A stretch of DNA of 33,017 nt from Planctomycetota bacterium (GTDB lineage Bacteria; Planctomycetota; UBA8742; UBA2392). This document shows positions 1-9,623 of this stretch, in pieces (positions within the stretch are counted from its first letter, which is position 1; every line of letters starts with the position of its first letter). Made by a program: the position numbers and the translations under genes. Location of the stretch: the NCBI GenBank assembly GCA_019186845.1, contig JABARW010000053.1, positions 1 through 33,017 of the forward strand, given 5' to 3'. The notes beneath the pieces are model-generated. The model did no database searches. It was not told where the DNA came from and saw only the letters and a program-made list of their open reading frames with translations.

Positions 1-152
1 CCCTTGGAAAGGTTGGTGCGCACCACATCGCCGTCCAGTACTTCCACTTTCTTGCCGGCCTTGCGAAGAGCCTCTTCCACAACATGGGCAATGGTTGTTT
101 TTCCGCTTCCAGACAGTCCCGTGAACCAGATGGTGCAGGCTTTCTCGGCCAT
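1..152 (-). CDS. cysC: Adenylylsulfate (APS) kinase, N-terminal part (cut by window edge)
   Basis: Only the first 50 codons lie in the window; the gene runs off the left edge. The protein begins [20 protein letters not shown]. The Walker A loop GLSGSGKTT (about residues 11-19) is followed by [16 protein letters not shown], the conserved segment of APS kinases that contacts the adenylylsulfate. APS kinase phosphorylates adenosine 5'-phosphosulfate to PAPS in cytoplasmic sulfate assimilation or sulfation. It may stand alone or be a domain of a longer protein such as a CysN-CysC fusion, although a P-loop this close to the start favours a stand-alone enzyme. The ATG at 150-152 has AAGGGGA a few bases upstream, a good ribosome binding site. 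Confidence in the family is high; whether the rest of the gene is intact cannot be seen. Confidence 0.88.
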   Translation of the reverse strand, partial: MAEKACTIWFTGLSGSGKTTIAHVVEEALRKAGKKVEVLDGDVVRTNLSK

Positions 153-177
153 GGTCGTCCCCTTGAATGAGGGCGAG

Positions 178-206
178 AGAGTGCGTCGCGGCACGAGCGT
201 CGTCAA
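178..206 (-). promoter_or_regulatory. Candidate sigma70-like promoter for the APS kinase gene
   Basis: On the minus strand TTGACG (201-206) is followed after 17 bases by CACTCT (178-183). The -35 box is good and the -10 box is weak. It lies about 25 bases upstream of the start codon, between the upstream lipoprotein gene and cysC. Inference from sequence only. Confidence 0.35.
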
Positions 207-241
207 GGGATCAGCGCCGAGGCGACCATGCCTTGGCACTG

Positions 242-688
242 TTACTCTTCTGCGGGTTGCGTCCAATGCACTCGGGGGTACACCCACCGCGACATCGTCC
301 AAGACAGACGCCCGGAGCCGACAACAACCGTGTAGTCCCATTGACGTTCCAGACGCAGACGGCTTCCCGGCGGCCAACCCTGCACCTGCCCGTACACATC
401 GATGTGCGGAACGTGAATGGGCATACGCACGAAGCGAAACCACCACTCCCCCGCCAGGTCAGGAATTCTCCAGGAGCCCCGCGGTGGAACGAGCAGTTCC
501 AGAACTTCGCGTCCGTCTGACCTGTATAGGAACAACGGACGATCATCGTTGTTGATTACGGTCAACGTCGCCGTCCCAGCGTCCGGTACGGGGCGTGCTG
601 CGGGAAGCCAGATGCCCTTGCCTGCGCGCCAGTAGCACCCTGTCAGCAAGAGCGAGATCAACGCCACAAAGACATGCGATCGCCACAT
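242..688 (-). CDS. Small predicted lipoprotein of unknown function
   Basis: A 148-residue protein with a type II signal peptide: basic start MWRSH, a hydrophobic run, and lipobox LLTGC with Cys18 as the lipid attachment site. Tyr at +2 (no Asp) would favour sorting to the outer membrane under the E. coli rule. The mature part is rich in Trp, Arg and Pro; a segment near residues 40-75 ([17 protein letters not shown]) looks like the first strands of a beta-sandwich. I recognise no family. It is followed by cysC on the same strand after an 89-base gap that holds a candidate cysC promoter, so the two need not share a transcript. There is no Shine-Dalgarno before the ATG, only a TAGACT box six bases upstream. 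The signal peptide makes it a real gene; its role is unknown. Confidence 0.72.
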   Translation of the reverse strand: MWRSHVFVALISLLLTGCYWRAGKGIWLPAARPVPDAGTATLTVINNDDRPLFLYRSDGREVLELLVPPRGSWRIPDLAGEWWFRFVRMPIHVPHIDVYGQVQGWPPGSRLRLERQWDYTVVVGSGRLSWTMSRWVYPRVHWTQPAEE

Positions 689-694
689 TGCGGC

Positions 695-700
695 AGTCTA
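695..700 (-). promoter_or_regulatory. -10-like box next to lipoprotein start (possible leaderless mRNA)
   Basis: Minus-strand TAGACT sits six bases from the ATG at 686-688, which would place the transcription start at or next to the start codon. No Shine-Dalgarno precedes the ATG. No clear -35 box is seen. Confidence 0.35.
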
Positions 701-771
701 CCCAGACACCACAAAGCAAGGCCGCATTCCCGGCCCCGAGCGTTCACTGTAAACAAAGTTACCACACACCC

Positions 772-800
772 TTGACGCCACCACAGGCGCGGTTTTCACT
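772..800 (+). promoter_or_regulatory. Candidate promoter of the FHA-sigma54 regulator gene
   Basis: TTGACG (772-777) is followed after 17 bases by TTCACT (795-800); an alternative -10, CACTAT, lies at 797-802. Either puts the start of transcription at about the ATG at 807, which has no Shine-Dalgarno. The -35 is strong and the -10 moderate. Confidence 0.4.
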
Positions 801-806
801 ATCCCC

Positions 807-2720
807 ATGCCGTTCCTCGTCGTCGAAGAAAAGGGCAACTCCCGGCACTTCCCCATTCGCGGAAGGCAGGTTTCGTTCGGGCGTTCGCCTGACAACGACG
901 TGATGCTCGTTGACGAGAAGGCCAGTCGCCATCACTGCGTGCTCAACCTGACACCCGACAACGCCTTTGTATTGCGCGACCTGCAGTCGCGCAACGGCAC
1001 CTACATCAAGGGTGAAAAAATCCTCGAAGTTCCTCTCCAGGTTGGCGAGTGGTTCCAGATCGGGCAGGCCAAGATCTACCTCTACAGTGAGGAGTCTTCG
1101 GCATTCGAAACCCATAACGCTATCGAGGCCATTCCCGCTCAGGCCCTGCCTCAAGCAAGCCCCGTGGCTGTAGGAATCAACGAGGCCCTGGGAGCTCTGG
1201 CCTACGCTTGCGCCGAAGACACCTCCAAGGCCTTCCTCGAGTCCGCTGCCCAGTTCGTTGGGCGAATCATTCCCGGCATGCGCGTGTGCCTGGCTGTAGC
1301 CACAAAAGACGGGTCTGCGGAGCCGCGGGCGTTTTTCAACTTCATCAGCGGCACGCCTTCCGACGAGCTACCAGCCTTTTTCAAAGCCACTGCCAATCGT
1401 CTCGTTCAGGGCAAGGCCAAGACTCAGGTGAAGCCCCGTTCCGGCGATTACCCGCCCTGTGTTTTCGTGCCGCTCAAATGCGGTGAGCGTGCCTTGGGGG
1501 TGCTCTACGTCGAGCGTGAGCGCAAGGAGGCCGAGATCAACGACGTTCAGGTGCGCTTGCTGGAAAACGCCAGCATCCTTGCCAGCGCCATGCTTGGCGC
1601 CTCGGAGTCGCGCCGCAATGAACTGCTGCTGGACGAAAGGCTCGAAGACACCCAGCACGAACTTGATGAGCTGCGCAAGGAAATGGAGGCCCGCCTCGAC
1701 CTCCAGACTGCTGAACTCACAGCCATGCGCGTCGAGGCGCAAAGCCGTACCGGTCCGGTCCACAAGTTCGATTACAGCGAAATCATCGGCAATAGTGCCG
1801 GCATGCACGAAGTGTTCCGGATGCTCGACAAGGTCACGGACCTCCCCGTGCCCGTACTGATCCAGGGCGAAAGCGGCACGGGCAAGGAACTAGTGGCCCG
1901 TGCCCTGCATTTCAATTCCGGCCGCGCCGCCAAGGGCCGCTTCGTGGCGGAGAATTGCGCGGCTTTGCCCGAGACCCTTCTGGAAAGCGAACTTTTCGGC
2001 TACACCAAGGGCAGCTTCACGGGTGCGGACCGTGACAAGGAAGGCCTGTTCGGGTTGGCCAACGGCGGGACCATTTTCCTCGATGAAATCGGCGAGATCT
2101 CGCTGGCCATGCAGGCAAAGCTCCTGCGCGTACTGGAAGAGGGCGAAGTACGCCCCATTGGCGCCAAGGCATCCAAGAAGGTGGACTTCCGACTGGTGGC
2201 CGCCACCAACAAGGACCTGGCCGAAGAAGTGCGCAAGGGCAGCTTCCGCCAGGATCTTTTCTTCCGCATCAATGTCGTAACTATCCGCCTGCCCGCGCTG
2301 CGCGAGCGTAAAGAAGACATCCCCCTGCTGGTGGACCATTTCCTGAGGCGGGCGTCGATTGAAAGCGGTATCACGCCGCCCAAGCTTGATCGCGGCGTGC
2401 TGCGGGCCCTGATGACCTACTCGTGGCCCGGCAATGTGCGTGAGCTTGAAAACGAGCTCAAGAAAGTTGTGGCACTCAGCGACGGCAAGAAGGTCGAGGC
2501 TTCCGCTTTGAGCCCTCAGCTGAGGCAGGTCGCCGAGGAAGAAAGCCTGAGCGAAGTGGCCGGTTCCCTGAAGGACGTCGTCGAGAACATCGAAAAGCGC
2601 AAGATCATCGAGGCCCTCGATCGTACCAAGGGCAACAAGTCGCGAGCCGCTGAAGTCCTTGGCCTGTCACGCCTTGGCCTGCGAAAGAAGATGGAACGCT
2701 ACGAGATCAACTACGATTGA
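807..2720 (+). CDS. FHA-GAF-AAA+ sigma54-dependent transcriptional activator
   Basis: A 637-residue regulator with four parts. The FHA domain (about residues 5-95) shows GRSPDND (25-31), SRHH (40-43) and SRNGT (61-65), the phosphothreonine-binding residues. A GAF-like sensor follows (about 110-260), then a charged coiled coil (about 265-305). The sigma54 AAA+ domain (about 312-550) has Walker A GESGTGKE (near 355), the sigma54-contacting loop GSFTGA (402-407, the GAFTGA motif with Ser) and FLDEIGEI as Walker B. A Fis-type helix-turn-helix closes the protein (about 595-637, GNKSRAAEVLGLSRLGLRKK). It should bind enhancer DNA and drive ATP-dependent opening by sigma54 polymerase; the FHA domain implies control by a Ser/Thr kinase partner, which is not in this window. 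No canonical -24/-12 site was found nearby, so its targets are unknown. The start is fixed by the FHA domain. Confidence 0.93.
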   Translation: MPFLVVEEKGNSRHFPIRGRQVSFGRSPDNDVMLVDEKASRHHCVLNLTPDNAFVLRDLQSRNGTYIKGEKILEVPLQVGEWFQIGQAKIYLYSEESSAFETHNAIEAIPAQALPQASPVAVGINEALGALAYACAEDTSKAFLESAAQFVGRIIPGMRVCLAVATKDGSAEPRAFFNFISGTPSDELPAFFKATANRLVQGKAKTQVKPRSGDYPPCVFVPLKCGERALGVLYVERERKEAEINDVQVRLLENASILASAMLGASESRRNELLLDERLEDTQHELDELRKEMEARLDLQTAELTAMRVEAQSRTGPVHKFDYSEIIGNSAGMHEVFRMLDKVTDLPVPVLIQGESGTGKELVARALHFNSGRAAKGRFVAENCAALPETLLESELFGYTKGSFTGADRDKEGLFGLANGGTIFLDEIGEISLAMQAKLLRVLEEGEVRPIGAKASKKVDFRLVAATNKDLAEEVRKGSFRQDLFFRINVVTIRLPALRERKEDIPLLVDHFLRRASIESGITPPKLDRGVLRALMTYSWPGNVRELENELKKVVALSDGKKVEASALSPQLRQVAEEESLSEVAGSLKDVVENIEKRKIIEALDRTKGNKSRAAEVLGLSRLGLRKKMERYEINYD

Positions 2721-2778
2721 TCGTAAGCGAAGGCGGCTTGAGTGCACCTGACTTCGGCCGACTCTGCGGAGGACTTTC

Positions 2779-3816
2779 ATGCGGCGGATATTGTGGTTGT
2801 TTATTGTGCTTCTTGCGGCGGCACCCGCGTCTGCGCAGATCTTCCCCAAGGCTGACAAGGACAAGATTGCGGAAGACATCGAGCGAGCCAAGCGCGAGGG
2901 CAGTAATCCGGCCCCGTCTCCCGACCAGCCCAAGGATCCCGGAGAAGTCAAGCCCGCGGTCAAGACGGTGGACGGCGCTGCCGCCCTGGCGCGCTTCAAG
3001 GAACTGCGCGAGGCCTACGACAAGCAAAAGGGCGCAGAATTGAAGGAGGCCGGCAGGACTATCTCTCTGGTCAATCCCGCCCTGGCCGCGTTTCTCACGG
3101 CACACACGGCGCTGAAACTCGGCGATTACAAGGAGGCTGCCAAGCTTTTCAAGAAGCTGGACATCCCCACGGATGAAGAGGTCAAGAGCGCGCGAGCCGA
3201 GGGCAGGGACGCACTGATCGGCCTCCAGAACGGCCGGCAGTACTTCTACCGGCTGGTGGCGGAGGTCATGCAGCATTTCACGGCCACAGCCAACGACGCC
3301 GACTACGAGAAAGCATGGACTCGCGCCCACAAGGCGGGCGAAGCCGTCATTACGGATCTTGAGCGCGCCATTGCAAACAGGCGCTTTGAAGAAACCCTGG
3401 GGAACATCCAGAAGCGGCGCCTGGACAACTGGCTGAAAGAGGAAAAGAACCACTGGGACCGCCTGCGGGCTGCAGAGAAGCGCCTGAGCGAGGCTCCAGA
3501 TGAACTGGGATCGTGGCAAGCCTTCATTGACCTCGTGGGAAGCCAGGGACGTGACGAAGTCACCCCCCACTATCTGGATGCCCGGGCCGCACTGAACGTC
3601 ATCAAGGAGTTCTGGGTCCAGGACAGCGCCGTCAGGCGCGGCTTCGTGGATGCTGCGCTGGGCGGCAATTTCACCGCCGTGTGGCAGTTTGATCGGGGGC
3701 TGGCCGCAATGGTGCCCCACGACGGCCTGGATACCGATGGCAAGCGCTATCTGGAAGAGCAGCGCCGCAAGGTTCAAGACATTCAGACCGCCCTGTTGAG
3801 GGTGTTGGGGAAATGA
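2779..3816 (+). CDS. Secreted or periplasmic protein of unknown function
   Basis: A 345-residue protein starting with a classic signal peptide: MRR, a hydrophobic core LWLFIVLLAAAP, and cleavage motif ASA before Gln20. The mature chain is charged, probably almost all helical, and has helix pairs that may be TPR-like repeats (for example near FKKLDIPTDEEVKSARAEGRDALIGL). I recognise no named family. A strong Shine-Dalgarno, GGAGGA at 2768-2773, lies five bases before the ATG. It begins 58 bases after the FHA-sigma54 regulator and its last codons overlap the next gene by four bases (ATGA), so the three are likely co-transcribed. Exported status is well supported; function is not. Confidence 0.8.
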   Translation: MRRILWLFIVLLAAAPASAQIFPKADKDKIAEDIERAKREGSNPAPSPDQPKDPGEVKPAVKTVDGAAALARFKELREAYDKQKGAELKEAGRTISLVNPALAAFLTAHTALKLGDYKEAAKLFKKLDIPTDEEVKSARAEGRDALIGLQNGRQYFYRLVAEVMQHFTATANDADYEKAWTRAHKAGEAVITDLERAIANRRFEETLGNIQKRRLDNWLKEEKNHWDRLRAAEKRLSEAPDELGSWQAFIDLVGSQGRDEVTPHYLDARAALNVIKEFWVQDSAVRRGFVDAALGGNFTAVWQFDRGLAAMVPHDGLDTDGKRYLEEQRRKVQDIQTALLRVLGK

Positions 3817-4115
3817 GTCGTCTCGAAGTCAGGTCAACCAGTGAGGGATTTTGCCTGCGGCTGAGAGTATCACCCAAAGCCTCGAGTGACCGGGTTGCCG
3901 GCCCTCACGGGGGCGCTTTGAAAATCAGCGTGCGCGCCGCGCCCGAGCGCGGGCAGGCCAACGAAGCGGTGGTCAAACTGCTTGCAGCGCTTTTGGGCGT
4001 CTCGACCAGGGATATCGAGGTGGTTTCAGGCCTGACCAGCCAGAACAAGGTCCTGCTCGTGCGTGGCTACCAAGGCACCGCGGCAGACTTGGAGCGGGCC
4101 CTGCTGAGCGAGTGA
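3813..4115 (+). CDS. DUF167 / YggU (UPF0235) family protein
   Basis: A 100-residue protein matching the DUF167 family over its whole length: LRLRVSPKASSDRVAGPHGG near the start, then ISVRAAPERGQANEAVVKLLA, the family's most conserved segment, and LGVSTRDIEVVSGLTSQNKVLLV. The family is a small alpha/beta fold found in bacteria, archaea and eukaryotes. Its biochemical role is not established, and in many bacteria it sits beside yggS/yggT and cell-division genes. Here it overlaps the upstream secreted-protein gene by four bases (ATGA), which implies translational coupling. It is the last gene before the nusA promoter. Family confidence is high. Confidence 0.9.
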   Translation: MSRLEVRSTSEGFCLRLRVSPKASSDRVAGPHGGALKISVRAAPERGQANEAVVKLLAALLGVSTRDIEVVSGLTSQNKVLLVRGYQGTAADLERALLSE

Positions 4116-4195
4116 CTGCGCCGGGGAGAGGTTTTCTGTCCTGGTCGAATCCAAGTGCCGGGGCAGGTGCCCGCGGCGAAATCCGGCGGGCCGGG

Positions 4196-4224
4196 TTGAA
4201 GCTATGGGGGCGGGTTGCTATACT
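4196..4224 (+). promoter_or_regulatory. Strong sigma70-like promoter upstream of nusA
   Basis: TTGAAG (4196-4201), a 17-base spacer, then TATACT (4219-4224). This is the best promoter match in the window. The predicted start is near 4231, giving a leader of about 73 bases before the nusA ATG. The leader contains a complete terminator hairpin, annotated separately. Confidence 0.72.
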
Positions 4225-4255
4225 CCCGCTGCTTTCAAGTGCAGCATTGCGACCG

Positions 4256-4284
4256 AGAGCGGCTTTGGGCCGCTCTTTTATTTT
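4256..4284 (+). terminator. Intrinsic terminator inside the nusA leader (possible attenuator)
   Basis: A perfect 8-bp stem AGAGCGGC (4256-4263) / GCCGCTCT (4269-4276), loop TTTGG, runs into TTTTATTTT. This is a textbook rho-independent terminator. It would end the upstream regulator operon. It also lies about 25 bases downstream of the predicted nusA transcription start and 20 bases before its ATG, so nusA transcripts must read through it. Confidence 0.8.
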
Positions 4285-4303
4285 GACTCACGAGTAATGA
4301 GCT

Positions 4304-5662
4304 ATGGAAATCAACGGCGCTGAACTGATCCGCTTCATCGAAATGATCGCCCGCGACAAGAGCATCGACAAGGACATCGTTTTCAAGTCGCTCGAGGACG
4401 CCATGATCGTGGCGCTTCGCAAGCGAGTGGAAAACCCTGATGGGCTCGAGGTCAAGGTGGACCGCCTCAACGGCAACATAACAGCCAAGGAGACGGACTT
4501 TGACGGCGTCACACGGGACGTCAGGATTGAGGAGCTTGGCCGTATCGCCGCCCAGACCTTCAAGCAGATCTTCGTTCAGAAGAACCGTGAGGCTGAGCGC
4601 GACAACCTGTTTGACAAGTACAGTGGGCACCGTCGCGAGATCCGCAGCGGCACCATCCAGCGCATGGAAGGTCCGAATTACGTCGTAAATCTTGGTGATG
4701 CCGAGGCTTTCTTCCCCCGCAAAGAGCAGGTGCCGACCGAGAGCTACAACGTGGGCGACCGCGTACGCGGCTTGGTACTCGACGTCAAGAAACAGGGGCA
4801 GAAGGTAAAGATCATTCTCTCGCGCACGCACCCGGACTTCGTCAAGAAACTCTTTGAGCTGGAAGTGCCCGAAGTCGGCGAGCGCATCATCGAAATCAAG
4901 GCCATTGTCCGAGAGCCCGGATATCGCAGCAAGGTGGCCGTGGTCAGCTATGACAGCAAGGTGGACGCCGTCGGCGCCTGTGTCGGTGTGCGCGGATCGC
5001 GCATCAAGGGCATTATTGACGAACTGAACAACGAGAAGATTGACATCATCCGCTGGAACGAATCAGCGGAAGTGCTCATCACCAACGCCCTCAAACCCGC
5101 TCGCGTTGACAGCATTACGCTGGACTACGACACACGGCGCGCCCGCGTTGTGGTGCCCGACGATCAACTTTCGCTGAGTATCGGCAAGCGTGGTCAAAAC
5201 GTGCGCCTGGCGGCAAGACTGTGCAAGTGGGACATCGACATCGTCACCGTCAGCCAAGAGAAGGACTGGAAGCAGCGCACCTTGACGAAGTTCCGCATGA
5301 TCGAGGGCATCGACGAGATGCTGGCGGAGTCCCTGTTCAACAGCGGCTTTGACAGTTTCGCCGACATGTCAGCGGCGGGTCCCGAGGCGCTGATGAAGGT
5401 CCCCGGGGTCTCCCTGGACATCGCCGCCAACATCATCAAGCACGTGTCGGCCCATCCGGACCCTGCCGAGACCATCAACGACGTCGTCCACGCCGATGGC
5501 GCCCAGCGTCGCGCCGACAACTCGTTTGTCGAGCCCGGCCAGGAACTGGAAGAAGAACCCTCCGAAGATGGGACAACCGTCAGCGTTGCCGGCGACGACA
5601 CGGCCATATTGCGCGAGAAAATTTTCGGGAAGACCAGCGGATCTTCAGGTGCGAGGGGATAG
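4304..5662 (+). CDS. nusA: Transcription termination/antitermination factor NusA
   Basis: A 452-residue NusA with the standard order. The RNA-polymerase-binding N-terminal domain (1-125) holds LEDAMIVALRKRV and RIAAQTFKQIFVQKNREAER. The S1 domain (about 130-200) has SGTIQRMEGPNYVVNLGDAEAF split around its strands. KH1 (about 220-285) carries GACVGVRGSRIKGIIDEL and KH2 (about 295-345) carries LSIGKRGQNVRLAARL. A helix-hairpin-helix segment (about 360-400) resembles the C-terminal repeats of proteobacterial NusA, and an acidic tail ends the protein. NusA binds RNA polymerase and nascent RNA and modulates pausing and termination. rimP, the usual upstream neighbour, is absent; infB follows directly. 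The Shine-Dalgarno is weak, and the promoter with leader terminator suggests control by attenuation. Confidence 0.97.
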   Translation: MEINGAELIRFIEMIARDKSIDKDIVFKSLEDAMIVALRKRVENPDGLEVKVDRLNGNITAKETDFDGVTRDVRIEELGRIAAQTFKQIFVQKNREAERDNLFDKYSGHRREIRSGTIQRMEGPNYVVNLGDAEAFFPRKEQVPTESYNVGDRVRGLVLDVKKQGQKVKIILSRTHPDFVKKLFELEVPEVGERIIEIKAIVREPGYRSKVAVVSYDSKVDAVGACVGVRGSRIKGIIDELNNEKIDIIRWNESAEVLITNALKPARVDSITLDYDTRRARVVVPDDQLSLSIGKRGQNVRLAARLCKWDIDIVTVSQEKDWKQRTLTKFRMIEGIDEMLAESLFNSGFDSFADMSAAGPEALMKVPGVSLDIAANIIKHVSAHPDPAETINDVVHADGAQRRADNSFVEPGQELEEEPSEDGTTVSVAGDDTAILREKIFGKTSGSSGARG

Positions 5663-5740
5663 CCCTCCCCGTTGCGGCAAGAGGGTGGGCAGGCTAGAGT
5701 TTCTGCCCCTATTTCTGAACCACGGAAGCGGCGCAACTCA

Positions 5741-8602
<2,862 letters not shown>

Positions 8603-8669
8603 GAGTCAAGCAAAACGGACCGCCGGCATTGAGCAACACTGAAAGTAGACGGAAAGAGCAAGGAATCCG

Positions 8670-9041
8670 ATGCGAGTAGAAGAGACTTTGATGATGCTGG
8701 CACAGGCCGAGGGTGGCCAGCAGCCCGGCGGCTGGGAAGGCTTGGGCCCCATCATCCTGATGGCCGTAATCCTTTTCGTCTTCATGTTCTTCATGCGCCG
8801 CAGCCAGAAACGCCAAGTCGAGGAGCAGGAGAAGCTGGTGGACAGCCTGAAGCAGGGCCAGAAGGTCATGCTGAATTCGGGTTTGTTTGGACGCATTGAC
8901 AAGGTCAACAAAGAGGACCGCGAAGTTGTTCTGATTGTGGATGAGAACAAGCGTGTAGCCCTCACCTACAATGTGCTGGCCGTGGCCAAGGTCGTAGACG
9001 AACAGACCAAGAGCGTGGAACCTTCGGCGGAGAAGAAGTAA
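8670..9041 (+). CDS. yajC: Sec translocase accessory subunit YajC
   Basis: A 123-residue protein with a short N-terminal extension, one transmembrane helix (about 26-42, PIILMAVILFVFMFFM) and then the typical YajC sequence RRSQKRQVEEQEKLVDSLKQG followed by VMLNSGLFGRIDKV. YajC is a small inner-membrane protein that associates with SecDF and SecYEG. AAGGAA lies five bases before the ATG. The gene sits 67 bases after infB and its stop codon abuts the next gene, which leads to secDF, the common yajC-secD-secF order. Residues 95-123 form a charged cytoplasmic tail. Confidence 0.95.
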   Translation: MRVEETLMMLAQAEGGQQPGGWEGLGPIILMAVILFVFMFFMRRSQKRQVEEQEKLVDSLKQGQKVMLNSGLFGRIDKVNKEDREVVLIVDENKRVALTYNVLAVAKVVDEQTKSVEPSAEKK

Positions 9042-9548
9042 GTGCCCCAGTCGCCCCGCATATTGAGGTTTCCGATGGCGGCCATGCTTCTGGCCGCGGC
9101 GGTCTCGTATCTGGGGTTACCGCAGATCGTCAGCCTTTGCCGCGCTGACTTGGGTGGAATGGCCGTTTTCCGGGTAATGGATAATGTTACGGCCCTGAAG
9201 CTGGCGCGGCAGCTTGAGCAGTTGGCTCCGGATTGTCCCAAGGCGGCCTCGCTGAAGTCGGACCTCGCCTCAGGCACTGAGGCCTTGAACTCCATCGAGG
9301 CCGTACCCCAGATTCTTGCGGCCCCGGCACCGGCTCTTGCCCGCTCAAGCCTGAGCTACGTGCCGCCGCGCCCGACTGTGGATGGGCCCAGGTTTCTTGG
9401 GGCCATGGCCGCGATGTCGGCGATGTTCCTGCCGCAGTGCAACCGGCCTCCGCCGGACTTGAGGTCGGCATCCGCCGATGACTGTCTGGTTTCGCAGTTC
9501 CGCCGCGCGGCTCTGCCCGTGCGCGCGCCGCCCCTGTATCTTCGCTGA
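9042..9548 (+). CDS. Small exported or membrane-anchored unknown protein between yajC and secDF
   Basis: 168 codons starting at a GTG that directly follows the yajC stop; GGAG lies nine bases upstream. A second start, ATG at 9075, has GAGG six bases upstream. The GTG start is preferred because it gives a signal-like N-terminus: arginines (PRILRF) before a hydrophobic run MAAMLLAAAVSYLGLP. The rest is Ala/Pro-rich with four cysteines and no recognised motif. Position inside the yajC-secDF operon and codon usage like its neighbours support a real gene, but nothing in the sequence gives a function. An overlapping minus-strand frame is open over the same stretch, which lowers certainty. Confidence 0.55.
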   Translation: MPQSPRILRFPMAAMLLAAAVSYLGLPQIVSLCRADLGGMAVFRVMDNVTALKLARQLEQLAPDCPKAASLKSDLASGTEALNSIEAVPQILAAPAPALARSSLSYVPPRPTVDGPRFLGAMAAMSAMFLPQCNRPPPDLRSASADDCLVSQFRRAALPVRAPPLYLR

Positions 9549-9623
9549 TCCTCTGAACCGTTGACCATCTTTCGCGAATGCCGGCACGTTGCCGAGCTTC
9601 GCGCTTGTTCCCAAGGTTGATTC

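Noticed and set aside
2707..3777. 356-codon minus-strand open frame opposite the secreted-protein gene
   Set aside because: The sense frame has a signal peptide, a strong Shine-Dalgarno and coupling to the next gene; the antisense frame has none of these.
5672..5740. IF2 start at TTG 5672
   Set aside because: The added 23 residues are Arg/Pro-rich and unlike IF2 N-termini; ATG 5741 gives a more natural start, although its Shine-Dalgarno is weak.
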